This document shows positions 1-7,847 of a stretch of DNA of 47,614 nucleotides, piece after piece. The notes under the pieces were generated by a model, which made no database searches, was not told the origin of the DNA, and was given only the letters and a program-made list of their open reading frames with translations. The stretch comes from Pseudoalteromonas piscicida. GTDB lineage: Bacteria; Pseudomonadota; Gammaproteobacteria; Enterobacterales; Alteromonadaceae. Position 1 is the stretch's first letter, and the number at the start of each line of letters is the position of its first letter. The translations under genes were made by a program, and so were the position numbers. The stretch spans positions 1 through 47,614 of the forward strand of contig NZ_NKHF01000079.1 in the NCBI RefSeq assembly GCF_002744175.1. Reading direction: 5' to 3'.

Positions 1-32
1 CACCTAGCTAGATAAACACGAAAAACCATGCA

Positions 33-1007
33 TTATTTGCCGTAGAGTTTATAAGCAAGGGTTTTCTTTCTTTCCGCAAGTAATCGATTATATTTAGAGT
101 TTCTCTCTCTTTCTCGTGCTAATTCTTGCTCTGCTTGAGCTATAGAATCCGAGCTGCTTTTGATATTTTGCTTTTTGCTCCTTATGGAGCGCTCATTCTC
201 GGCAATCTGCCTCTCATACTTCAGGATAGCATTAGCGTATGTGTCTATGTTGCCAAAATTTTCCAAACACTCTCGCTCACGGTTTTCTGGCGCCCCCAGC
301 CAGTCTGTATAGCTTGAATAGCAAGAGTTAGCCTTTCGCTCAGTGCAATTTACATAAGATTGAATTTTGGCTAGTTTGATTGATGCACTCATTATGCAGC
401 CACTGACTTTCCCTAAAAACGCAAAAAAACCATCACTTTCATTACTACAACCGGTATCAGACAATGCCTCTAAAGCATTTACCGCAGTTGAATCTGGAGC
501 ATAACCTTCATTTCTTAATTCGTGAACTGCTCTTGAGCAAGCTTCGCTAGCCAGAAATCTTTTTGAAAATGTATCCAATTCGTCGCTAGCAAGTAGCATT
601 GCCGCATCACATCCGGCAGACATCGAACAAAATGCAAGCGCATGTTCTTTAGCCTCCGATCGACTACTGCAATATGGTGTTGGTTTTGGACCAAAATCAG
701 GCCTTATACATTGACCATTAATGAAAACATCAGAATGAGAAGACAAGTAGGCTTTTGATCGTGAAATCCCGATTCGTGCTCTTTCTATGTTTTGTTTGTT
801 ATCACGTATCGAATTATTCGACTTGGATATGCTTGATTTGTAGTTCTCAATATTTTCATTCTCTCTCGCTATTTTTGATTCCAATATGGCGATGTTATTC
901 CTGCTGCTTGATATTTCGTGTTCGTAACGATTGACTTCATTTCGAACATTGGAGGCGCAACCGCCCAAAAATCCAATTGCAACCACAAGAACGAGTATTT
1001 CCTTCAT
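33..1007 (-). CDS. Cysteine-rich coiled-coil lipoprotein, function unknown
   Basis: A 324-residue protein I cannot name. The first 17 residues form a lipoprotein signal peptide ending in the lipobox LGGC, with the lipidated cysteine at 17 followed by Ala, which by the usual +2 rule suggests outer-membrane sorting. Residues about 25-85 and 255-320 are rich in Asn, Ser, Glu, Lys and Ile with heptad-like spacing and look like two coiled-coil arms. Between them is a domain with about ten cysteines, probably disulphide-bonded in the periplasm. AGGAG lies about 10 nt before the ATG. It stands alone next to a decayed insertion sequence, so it may be an accessory gene. A surface or envelope structural role is inference only. 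Confidence 0.75.
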   Translation of the reverse strand: MKEILVLVVAIGFLGGCASNVRNEVNRYEHEISSSRNNIAILESKIARENENIENYKSSISKSNNSIRDNKQNIERARIGISRSKAYLSSHSDVFINGQCIRPDFGPKPTPYCSSRSEAKEHALAFCSMSAGCDAAMLLASDELDTFSKRFLASEACSRAVHELRNEGYAPDSTAVNALEALSDTGCSNESDGFFAFLGKVSGCIMSASIKLAKIQSYVNCTERKANSCYSSYTDWLGAPENRERECLENFGNIDTYANAILKYERQIAENERSIRSKKQNIKSSSDSIAQAEQELARERERNSKYNRLLAERKKTLAYKLYGK

Positions 1008-1046
1008 TTCTGTTTTTCTCCTTAGACATAATGACTCTCACACGGT

Positions 1047-1071
1047 GCTAGCCCCGCTTTCGTGGGGTAGC
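1047..1071. repeat. Stem-loop upstream of the IS110 remnant
   Basis: GCTA and CCCC at 1047-1055 pair with GGGGTAGC at 1064-1071, with one bulged G, around a short loop. It lies between the lipoprotein gene and the transposase remnant. In IS110-group elements the region upstream of the transposase carries the bridge RNA, so this could be what is left of an element end. That reading is inference. Confidence 0.35.
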
Positions 1072-1129
1072 TTAATTCAAAGCCAGAGCCATAATTAGTT
1101 TGTCAAATAACTAAACAGCAGAGGCTAGC

Positions 1130-1266
1130 ATGAACAAACATAGCATACTTTTTATCGGACTTGATACACATAAGGAATTCAATGAAATAGCCGTTAAAAA
1201 CTAGCTCACCATTTTGAATCTAAATACCCTGATATAACGCTTCACTTTGTTTATAAAGCTGGTGAT
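1130..1266 (+). pseudogene. IS110-family transposase remnant, 5' part only
   Basis: The ATG at 1130 opens 24 codons with FIGLDTHKE, which matches the first acidic motif of the DEDD (RuvC-like) catalytic domain of IS110-family transposases, and then hits TAG at 1202. From about 1201, in another frame, the translation [16 protein letters not shown] resembles the stretch that lies a few dozen residues further on in the same family (the LHFVYEAG region). The gene has therefore suffered an internal deletion with a frameshift, and it ends abruptly at about 1266. The remaining DEDD residues and the serine-containing C-terminal domain are absent, so it cannot be active. Confidence 0.7.
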
Positions 1267-1359
1267 ATGAAACCGCATAAAAAGCTTAGAAAAGTGGGAA
1301 GAAATACGCCTTGCCCATGCGGCAGAGGCAAGAAATATAAACGTTGCTGTATGCCATAA
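1267..1359 (+). pseudogene. SEC-C zinc-binding tail fragment
   Basis: A 30-codon stretch ends at TAA and has the SEC-C pattern [13 protein letters not shown] (C-x-C-x8-C-C), the zinc-binding tail found at the end of SecA and of several small proteins. It is in frame with the second piece of the transposase remnant, so the open frame runs across the junction. I read it as the broken 3' end of a SEC-C protein gene. A standalone 30-residue zinc peptide starting at the ATG at 1267 is possible, but no good ribosome binding site precedes it. I see nothing further between 1360 and the terminator at 1764. Confidence 0.55.
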
Positions 1360-1763
1360 TTCTCATGTAGATTTAGCGGTAAAATTGAGTGATTTGTGAG
1401 CCCCGCATTCATATGAGGCTAATTTGTGTTAGGTTTTTTAACAGATTAAAATTGTATTTAATACCCATTTCGGGGCACAAATAAGCTGGCTGAACGGCCG
1501 CTTTGCAGAATAAAGGTAATATTGGCGGCTGTCTCTTACTCGCTCATTGCAGCCATACAAATATAGACTAAAAGCTGTGAGCTAACCGCGGCACTTGCTC
1601 TCTTATTACACCTTAAGACATCAGCCAATTAACTTGTTTTCTTATTTCGCGCAGGGGATCGCAAAGCATAACGGCGCCAAGGGCGCGCGCAGAACCTCGT
1701 TACTAGGGCAATAAACCAAAATTACAGAAGCGTGAAGAGTGGCTGCTCTTTTGTGATAAAAAT

Positions 1764-1800
1764 AAAAAAGGCCAGTAACGGTTTCGTTTCTGGCCTTTTA
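1764..1800 (-). terminator. Intrinsic terminator after the DUF3010 gene
   Basis: The strands AAAAGGCCAG and CTGGCCTTTT pair, with an inner AACG/CGTT stem and one T-T mismatch. On the minus strand the hairpin is followed by a T run. It sits 18 nt past the stop codon at 1818. The A-rich side makes it potentially bidirectional. Confidence 0.8.
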
Positions 1801-1817
1801 CAAATTAACTGGTTGCT

Positions 1818-2264
1818 TTACTCATCTTTGCCGTATGTTTTTCGAAGAATGTAGACGTAGGCATTGATAAAAGCTTGCTCTTGAAATTTCTTCAAGCCCG
1901 TATCTTCATAATCAACAGGGATAGGGTTTCTTTTTAATTGCTCTTTTACTTCGGTGCCCGATAGCAATTGCACGTCAACATCTGCAATAAGCTGGATCGC
2001 AGCTTCCATTTTGAATCCTGCTGCGCTTCCTGCAAATTTACCTTTGTGTGGACGCTGGCGGATAGCTATCGAGTCGACACCGTAATCTTCTACTAGTTTT
2101 GCAAAGTCGAATTGGAACTTGCGCATTTCTTCAAGTTCTGCCCCTTGGTTGCCTAAGGTAAAACGGCGCTGGCGAATGTCTCTAATATCAAAAACATCAT
2201 CTTCTTTCGTTAGCAAGCAAAGTAGCGCTTCGCTGCCTGAAATTTCAACCCCAAGTGTTCTCAT
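1818..2264 (-). CDS. DUF3010 family protein
   Basis: A 148-residue protein of the DUF3010 family, found in Vibrio, Shewanella and Pseudoalteromonas and of unknown function. The N-terminus (TLGVEISGSEALLCLL) has the look of an actin/RNase H-like strand, and IRQRPHKGKFAGSAAGFK is the conserved centre. The frame can be extended to a TTG at 2285, but the ATG at 2264 gives the usual family start MRTLGVE and has GGA 7 nt upstream, so I chose it. It is monocistronic with its own terminator. Confidence 0.8.
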   Translation of the reverse strand: MRTLGVEISGSEALLCLLTKEDDVFDIRDIRQRRFTLGNQGAELEEMRKFQFDFAKLVEDYGVDSIAIRQRPHKGKFAGSAAGFKMEAAIQLIADVDVQLLSGTEVKEQLKRNPIPVDYEDTGLKKFQEQAFINAYVYILRKTYGKDE

Positions 2265-2298
2265 TTTCGTGTCCAGATTATGCAAAAATTGAATTATC

Positions 2299-3291
2299 TC
2301 ACAGTGTTATTTCTATTGCTATCGCTGCATGGTCAGAATAACAAATATCTTCATCCACACGCTTTGGATCTAAGTGTGCATCAAAACTATGGTAATGGAG
2401 CGATTTTACATTTGGTGATTCGCAGTTTGGATTAAATTCCTTTGAACACAGAATATAGTCAAGCACGTTGCCTTGACCTTGATAATAGTGGCTGGGAGGC
2501 TTGCTTTGATGGCTGTTGTCAGCGTAAAAAAAGCTGTCAAACAGTCCCACACTATCGAAACCGTTATGGGCGATAACAGGAGGAAATGCTTGGGTCATAA
2601 AAGAAAGTGCTGGGCTTTCAAGTGCATCATTAAAATCTCCCATTACCAATGTGGCGGCTTGTTTTTCTCGTTGTGTTTTAAGCGCGTCGTAATAAATGAT
2701 AGAAGCTTCAAGTGAACGAGATATTTGGGACTGCATCGTACCCACGGTTTCGTGGAGCAAGGTGAGTAATGGGTCGTCCTGATGCGATTCGCCGAGCATA
2801 TGGGCCATGGAATGAACGCGCTGAGACTTCAAGTGGACAGCATAGCAAGCGAGTAAGCCAAACCCTGGAATATCGAATTTACATTTTATCGGTGTACGGT
2901 TAAACCTAAATTGATGCTGGTTGTTTAGGTATTCAAGCAGCTCTGGGCAAGGCTCTAAGGGGGCAAACGACTTAAAAGGTAACTTGGATGCGATGGCGAC
3001 TACAGGTTTAAATAGCACAGAAGGATACACATGATCTGGGCTTGGAGAGTCAACCGTTGCAAAATGAACCAGTCCTAGGTCTTCGCATATCATTTGCAGG
3101 CTATCTGGCGTAAAGACTTCCTGAAACACGATCACATCGGGATTAATATGCTGAATTAGCCCAGTAATAAACTGGGTTTTAGTCTGCCACTGAGTTTCGT
3201 TATAGTGCTCATGAAGCTGATAGAACGAATAGGGTGGGGCCGCAAAATTTAATAGATTAAAGGTTGCAAACCGATAACGCTTTTTTGCCAC
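2299..3291 (-). CDS. Endonuclease/exonuclease/phosphatase family protein
   Basis: A 330-residue EEP-fold hydrolase (DNase I/exonuclease III superfamily). Visible motifs are FATFNLLNF near the N-terminus (metal and phosphate contact), VIVFQEVF with the metal-binding Glu, GDFNDALESP with the catalytic Asp and Asn, and SDHAAI at the end with the general-base His. No signal peptide is seen. I start at GTG 3291, which has GGGA 6 nt upstream; the TTG at 3303 has no ribosome binding site. The substrate (DNA, phosphoester or lipid) cannot be told from the sequence. It lies 34 nt upstream of the DUF3010 gene and may share its transcript. Confidence 0.8.
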   Translation of the reverse strand: MAKKRYRFATFNLLNFAAPPYSFYQLHEHYNETQWQTKTQFITGLIQHINPDVIVFQEVFTPDSLQMICEDLGLVHFATVDSPSPDHVYPSVLFKPVVAIASKLPFKSFAPLEPCPELLEYLNNQHQFRFNRTPIKCKFDIPGFGLLACYAVHLKSQRVHSMAHMLGESHQDDPLLTLLHETVGTMQSQISRSLEASIIYYDALKTQREKQAATLVMGDFNDALESPALSFMTQAFPPVIAHNGFDSVGLFDSFFYADNSHQSKPPSHYYQGQGNVLDYILCSKEFNPNCESPNVKSLHYHSFDAHLDPKRVDEDICYSDHAAIAIEITL

Positions 3292-3444
3292 AACAAATCC
3301 CAAAATACTTTTTACAAATTAGTATATTAATTTTAGCTCTAGGCTTGCACTTCGCCAAGTAACACGCGAGAATAGTGACTCTTATCCTGAAGTCCTCGGA
3401 TGAGCCGCGATGATTACGCAAGACAATGCTTATTCGTAAAAGCG

Positions 3445-3474
3445 TTGATAGGCACACTTTAAAATTAATTATAT
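3445..3474 (+). promoter_or_regulatory. Candidate sigma70 promoter for thrS
   Basis: TTGATA at 3445-3450 and TTATAT at 3469-3474, spaced 18 bp, lie about 45 bp before the thrS start. In E. coli ThrRS represses its own mRNA through a tRNA-like leader; I did not establish such a fold here. Confidence 0.35.
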
Positions 3475-3519
3475 ACATGTGATGCATTGTAGGTGTCACC
3501 ACTGTAAATAGGATTTATC

Positions 3520-5430
3520 ATGCCAGTTATTACTCTCCCTGACGGCAGTCAGCGTATTTTTGAAAACCCAGTCACTACTCTAGAAGTCGCTCAAGACATC
3601 GGCCCAGGCCTTGCAAAAGCCACTATTGCTGGCCGTGTAAATGGTGTTCGTGTTGACGCTTGTGACATTATTGAAAGCGATTCAGCACTTGAAATCATCA
3701 CTGCAAAAGATGATGACGGCCTAGAAATTATTCGTCACTCTTGTGCGCACTTAATTGGTCACGCTGTAAAACAGTTATTTCCTGAAGCAAAAATGGCGAT
3801 TGGTCCGACCATCGACAATGGCTTCTATTATGATGTTGACCTTGACCATTCATTGACTCAAGAAGATCTTGAAGCAATTGAAAAGCGTATGTTGGAACTT
3901 GCTAAGACCAACTACGATGTAGTGAAGAAAAAGGTGAGCTGGCAAGAAGCTCGCGATGCATTCGAAGCTCGTGGTGAAACCTACAAAATGGAAATCTTAG
4001 ACGAAAATATCGCAAAAGATGACCGTCCAGGTTTATATCATCACGAAGAATATGTAGATATGTGTCGTGGTCCACACGTGCCAAATATGAAATTCTGTCA
4101 GCACTTTAAAATTATGAAAGTGGCTGGTGCTTACTGGCGTGGCAACTCAGAAAACAAAATGTTGCAACGTATCTACGGCACCGCGTGGGCAGACAAAAAG
4201 CAATTAAAAGCCTACCTGAAGCGTTTGGAAGAAGCTGAAAAGCGCGACCATCGTAAAATTGGTAAAGCATTAGATTTATGGCACTGGCAAGAAGAAGCGC
4301 CAGGCATGGTATTTTGGCACAACGATGGTTGGAGCATTTACCGTGAGCTAGAAGACTTCGTACGCGAAAAGCTACGTGAATACCAATACGAAGAAGTAAA
4401 AGGTCCGTTGATGATGGACCGTGGTCTGTGGGAAAAATCAGGTCACTGGGATAAATACTCAGACGCGATGTTCACTACGGAGTCTGAGAAGCGTGAATAC
4501 GCGATTAAACCAATGAACTGTCCAGGTCACGTACAAATTTTCAACCAAGGCTTAAAATCATACCGTGATTTACCATTACGTATGGCTGAGTTTGGTTGTT
4601 GTCACCGTAATGAGCCATCGGGTGCACTACATGGTTTGATGCGTGTTCGTGGATTTACACAAGACGATGCGCACGTATTCTGTACAGAAGAACAGATTAT
4701 GGACGAAGTATCAGCATGTATCAAAATGGTGTATGATACGTACTCAACTTTTGGCTTCGAGAAGATCGTTGTTAAATTATCGACGCGTCCTGAAAAACGT
4801 ATCGGTGAAGATGAAATGTGGGACAAAGCAGAAGCAGCACTTGCAGATGCTTTGAAAGCCAATGACATCGAGTTCGAATATTTACCAGGGGAAGGAGCGT
4901 TTTACGGTCCTAAGATTGAATTTACCCTGTATGACTGTTTAGAACGTGCATGGCAATGTGGTACAGTGCAATTAGACTTTGCATTACCAGGCCGTTTAGG
5001 TGCAACATATGTTGCGGAAAACAACGAGCGTAAAACGCCTGTTATGATCCACCGAGCAATTCTAGGCTCACTAGAGCGCTTCATTGGTATCTTAACGGAA
5101 GAATACGCTGGTCAGTTCCCAACTTGGCTTGCACCAAAGCAAGTTGTGATCATGAATATCACGGACAAACAAGCCGATTATGTTCACGAAGTTGTACAAA
5201 AGTTAAATAAACTTGGAATAAGAGCTTGCGCTGACTTGAGAAATGAGAAGATTGGTTTTAAAATCCGCGAGCATACTTTAAAACGTATACCTTATTTGCT
5301 AGTTGTGGGTGACAAAGAAGTTGAGCAACAAGAAGTTGCAGTCAGAACCCGTACTGGTGAAGATTTAGGTAAATTCTCGGTTGACGATTTCATCGCGAAA
5401 GTTAGCGAAGAGATTAAAAATCGACTATAA
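3520..5430 (+). CDS. thrS: Threonine-tRNA ligase
   Basis: A 636-residue class II aminoacyl-tRNA synthetase that charges tRNA-Thr, close to the 642 residues of E. coli. Domain order: TGS domain (1-61); editing domain with the HSCAHLIGH and CRGPHVP motifs (about 70-225); catalytic core with zinc ligands in [15 protein letters not shown] and MIHRAILGS; and the C-terminal anticodon-binding domain from WLAPKQVVI. The motif 2 region ([20 protein letters not shown]) is intact. The ATG has TAGGA upstream. It heads the classic thrS-infC-rpmI-rplT translation cluster. Confidence 0.98.
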   Translation: MPVITLPDGSQRIFENPVTTLEVAQDIGPGLAKATIAGRVNGVRVDACDIIESDSALEIITAKDDDGLEIIRHSCAHLIGHAVKQLFPEAKMAIGPTIDNGFYYDVDLDHSLTQEDLEAIEKRMLELAKTNYDVVKKKVSWQEARDAFEARGETYKMEILDENIAKDDRPGLYHHEEYVDMCRGPHVPNMKFCQHFKIMKVAGAYWRGNSENKMLQRIYGTAWADKKQLKAYLKRLEEAEKRDHRKIGKALDLWHWQEEAPGMVFWHNDGWSIYRELEDFVREKLREYQYEEVKGPLMMDRGLWEKSGHWDKYSDAMFTTESEKREYAIKPMNCPGHVQIFNQGLKSYRDLPLRMAEFGCCHRNEPSGALHGLMRVRGFTQDDAHVFCTEEQIMDEVSACIKMVYDTYSTFGFEKIVVKLSTRPEKRIGEDEMWDKAEAALADALKANDIEFEYLPGEGAFYGPKIEFTLYDCLERAWQCGTVQLDFALPGRLGATYVAENNERKTPVMIHRAILGSLERFIGILTEEYAGQFPTWLAPKQVVIMNITDKQADYVHEVVQKLNKLGIRACADLRNEKIGFKIREHTLKRIPYLLVVGDKEVEQQEVAVRTRTGEDLGKFSVDDFIAKVSEEIKNRL

Positions 5431-5501
5431 ATATAAACTTGCGTGTACTTTACTTTTTCTGGTACACGCATTTACTTTTGAATTTTTTGGAGGAACGTAC
5501 C

Positions 5502-6050
5502 ATTAGAGGCGGCAAAAAAGGGCAAAATAACGCTCAGAAAAATCGTATTAACGAAGAGATTACAGCGAAAGAGGTTCGCTTAATTGACGCTGAAGGCGAG
5601 CAGGCTGGCATTGTCTCAACAAGAGACGCACAAAACATGGCGGATGAAGCAGGCTTAGATCTAGTTGAGATCAGCCCAAATGCAGAACCACCAGTTTGTA
5701 AAGTGATGGACTACGGTAAGTTCCTTTTTGAAAAAGCAAAAATCCAAAAAGAACAAAAGAAAAAGCAAAAGCAAATTCAGGTTAAGGAAGTTAAATTCCG
5801 CCCTGGTACAGATATTGGTGATTACCAAGTTAAGCTTCGTAGCCTTCGCAAGTTCTTGGAAGGTGGCGACAAAGCTAAAGTCACTATTCGCTTCCGTGGT
5901 CGTGAAATGGCACACCAAGAAATTGGTATCGACCTGTTAAACCGTATCAAGACTGAGTTGGAAGACATTGCATCTGTAGAGTCATTCCCGAAGAAAGTAG
6001 AAGGCCGTCAGATGATAATGATGATGGCACCTATTGCTAAAAAGTCTTAA
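5502..6050 (+). CDS. infC: Translation initiation factor IF-3, AUU start
   Basis: IF-3 (182 residues) binds the 30S subunit, prevents premature joining with 50S and proofreads the start codon. The N-domain ([14 protein letters not shown], then [22 protein letters not shown]), a Lys/Gln-rich linker ([21 protein letters not shown]) and the C-domain ([13 protein letters not shown]) are all present. The start is ATT at 5502, directly after a strong TTGGAGGA site; the family start is (M)xGGKKG. The frame opens further upstream to 5439, but those residues do not match the family. An AUU start is the known basis of IF-3 autoregulation in E. coli. Confidence 0.96.
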   Translation: MRGGKKGQNNAQKNRINEEITAKEVRLIDAEGEQAGIVSTRDAQNMADEAGLDLVEISPNAEPPVCKVMDYGKFLFEKAKIQKEQKKKQKQIQVKEVKFRPGTDIGDYQVKLRSLRKFLEGGDKAKVTIRFRGREMAHQEIGIDLLNRIKTELEDIASVESFPKKVEGRQMIMMMAPIAKKS

Positions 6051-6075
6051 TCTCGGCATAATACGCATCGAATTT

Positions 6076-6109
6076 AACGCAGGTTCCAAGTGCTTCGGCC
6101 ACCTGCGTT
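6076..6109 (+). promoter_or_regulatory. Stem-loop in infC-rpmI leader, candidate L20 operator
   Basis: AACGCAGGT at 6076-6084 pairs perfectly with ACCTGCGTT at 6101-6109. No T run follows, so it is not a terminator. In E. coli ribosomal protein L20 represses rpmI-rplT by binding structures in the same position. Equivalence here is inferred from position and the strong stem. Confidence 0.5.
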
Positions 6110-6230
6110 ATCCGGTTTTAAAGTAAGGTATTGATCCTTCACCGGTTTTAGGTAGTAAGTTAGGCCTGCAAGTGAGTTTATCTCCGCCTACTTACATAGT
6201 GTTAAGCAATATCATTCGGAGTTATTGCAA

Positions 6231-6431
6231 ATGGCTTATAAGCTAAAATCACACAGAGGTGCTGCAAAGCGCTTCAAAAAGACTGCTTCAGGCGGTTACA
6301 AGCGTAAACAGTCGCATCTTCGTCACATTCTGACTAAGAAGTCTTCAAAGCGTAAATTACACCTTCGTGCTAAGTCTATGGTTCATAAGAATGACCTAGG
6401 CCTAATCGATCGTATGTTACCATTCGCTTAA
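6231..6431 (+). CDS. rpmI: 50S ribosomal protein L35
   Basis: A 66-residue, very basic large-subunit protein with the family start [15 protein letters not shown] and the [15 protein letters not shown] core. The start is the ATG at 6231 with CGGAG upstream; two in-frame codons before it are not part of the protein. It is followed 15 nt later by rplT and is probably translationally coupled to it. Confidence 0.97.
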   Translation: MAYKLKSHRGAAKRFKKTASGGYKRKQSHLRHILTKKSSKRKLHLRAKSMVHKNDLGLIDRMLPFA

Positions 6432-6446
6432 TAGAGGATATCAGAA

Positions 6447-6806
6447 ATGGCAAGAGTTAAACGCGGCGTAGTAGCACGTGCACGTCACAAAAAAGTATTA
6501 AAGCAAGCTAAAGGTTACTATGGAGCGCGTTCACGCGTTTACCGCGTAGCTTTCCAAGCGGTAACTAAAGCTGGTCAATATGCTTACCGTGACCGTCGTG
6601 CTAAGAAACGTACTTTCCGTCAACTTTGGATTGCGCGTATCAACGCAGCTGCACGTCAAAACGGTCTTTCTTACAGCCGTTTCATCAATGGCCTTAAAAA
6701 GTCATCGATTGAAATCGATCGTAAGATCCTAGCTGATATCGCAGTATACGACCAAGTAGCTTTCGCAGCACTAGTTGCTAAAGCAAAAGACGGTCTAGCT
6801 GCTTAA
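6447..6806 (+). CDS. rplT: 50S ribosomal protein L20
   Basis: A 119-residue 23S rRNA-binding protein needed early in 50S assembly; it is also the autogenous repressor of rpmI-rplT in enterobacteria. The basic N-terminal extension ([20 protein letters not shown]) and globular C-terminal half ([18 protein letters not shown]) are complete. AGAGGA precedes the ATG. The operon stops here with a terminator, so pheS and pheT do not follow as they do in E. coli. Confidence 0.97.
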   Translation: MARVKRGVVARARHKKVLKQAKGYYGARSRVYRVAFQAVTKAGQYAYRDRRAKKRTFRQLWIARINAAARQNGLSYSRFINGLKKSSIEIDRKILADIAVYDQVAFAALVAKAKDGLAA

Positions 6807-6848
6807 TAAGCAGAGCATGAGTTAGTCTTAGTACTAACTTTTGTATTG

Positions 6849-6873
6849 AAAAGGAGCCTCTGGCTCCTTTTTT
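6849..6873 (+). terminator. Intrinsic terminator of thrS-infC-rpmI-rplT
   Basis: AAAAGGAGCC pairs with GGCTCCTTTT around a TCT loop and runs into a T tract. It also separates rplT from the convergent SDR gene. Confidence 0.9.
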
Positions 6874-6890
6874 AGTTTCTAAGCGATTGG

Positions 6891-7724
6891 CTATCGATTC
6901 TTCATCAATACCTTGTCTAACATCCGACTGCTTAGTAGGCGTTTTAAATAGCCCATCAAATATGTTGGAAACGTTACGTAATACCTTGCTTTCGGGCGAG
7001 GGGCTGTGAGTGCATGAAGCAATACTTTATAGACAGCATCTGGTCCCAAGGTAAACTTTTGCGGTGCATCTTCAGCGCCTAAACGGTTAAGCTGTGCCTG
7101 ATATTCTTTTTGATGTGCACTGTTTGCGTGGTCAATATGCTGTAAAAAGGCCGCTTTAGCGTTTTCCCTAAACTTTGACACGATTGGACCGGGCTCGATT
7201 AAACTGACTTGAATATTGCTGTTGCTCAGCTCCATACGTAAGGTGTCGGTTAATCCCTCCAATGCAAATTTACTGGCGTTATACGCACCACGATAAGGTA
7301 AGGCGACTAGTCCGAGCACTGAAGAGTTGTGAATGATTCGTCCAGCACCTTGTTTACGCATTTGTGCCACGGCCAGACAAGTTAAGGTATGCCAGCCGAA
7401 AAAGTTAACTTCAAATTGTTTTCTCAGCACTTCGGTAGGCAAATCTTCTACCGCTCCGGGTTGACCGTAGGCACCGTTGTTAAATAGCGCGTCTAATCGC
7501 CCGTTTGCGATGGCAAGAGCTTGCTCAAAGCCATCTTTGATACTTTGTTCACAAACCAGATCTAACAAGATGCAATGAATGTTTGTGCCCTCAAACTTAT
7601 TCAAGTCTTTTGCATTTCTAACTGATGCGATGACCTGAAATCCAGCTTTTGACAACTGCAATGCACAGTAATAACCAATTCCGGTTGAACAGCCAGTGAT
7701 TAAAATCGATTTTTGTACGCTCAT
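6891..7724 (-). CDS. SDR family oxidoreductase
   Basis: A 277-residue classical short-chain dehydrogenase/reductase. The cofactor-binding TGCSTGIG is at residues 10-17, NNGAYG takes the place of the NNAG motif, the catalytic Ser is in IIHNSSVLG and the YNASK motif gives the active-site Tyr and Lys. The C-terminal region (ARYYVTFPTYLMGYLKRLL) resembles the membrane-apposed tail of retinol dehydrogenase-like SDRs. The ATG at 7724 has AGGGA upstream; the longer TTG start at 7763 has none. Substrate unknown. Monocistronic and convergent with rplT. Confidence 0.85.
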   Translation of the reverse strand: MSVQKSILITGCSTGIGYYCALQLSKAGFQVIASVRNAKDLNKFEGTNIHCILLDLVCEQSIKDGFEQALAIANGRLDALFNNGAYGQPGAVEDLPTEVLRKQFEVNFFGWHTLTCLAVAQMRKQGAGRIIHNSSVLGLVALPYRGAYNASKFALEGLTDTLRMELSNSNIQVSLIEPGPIVSKFRENAKAAFLQHIDHANSAHQKEYQAQLNRLGAEDAPQKFTLGPDAVYKVLLHALTAPRPKARYYVTFPTYLMGYLKRLLSSRMLDKVLMKNR

Positions 7725-7847
7725 TTGGTCCCTAAAGTGATTGTTATCTGCGATTAACTGCAAATTTTTGTTGAATCACCGCACATTGTAAGCCGATAGA
7801 TAAAATATTGATATAATTGGCGGATAAAAGCAGAGGAATAGAGAATT

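Noticed and set aside
1360..1763. Hidden gene or RNA in the 400-bp gap after the IS remnant
   Set aside because: No frame of useful length, no clear stem besides the terminator and no recognisable motif.
3257..3502. Small minus-strand frame upstream of the EEP-fold gene
   Set aside because: It overlaps the EEP start and the thrS promoter region, and has no plausible start site or homology.
5661..5940. Frames on both strands within infC
   Set aside because: Low-complexity Lys-codon region of the IF-3 linker; shadows only.
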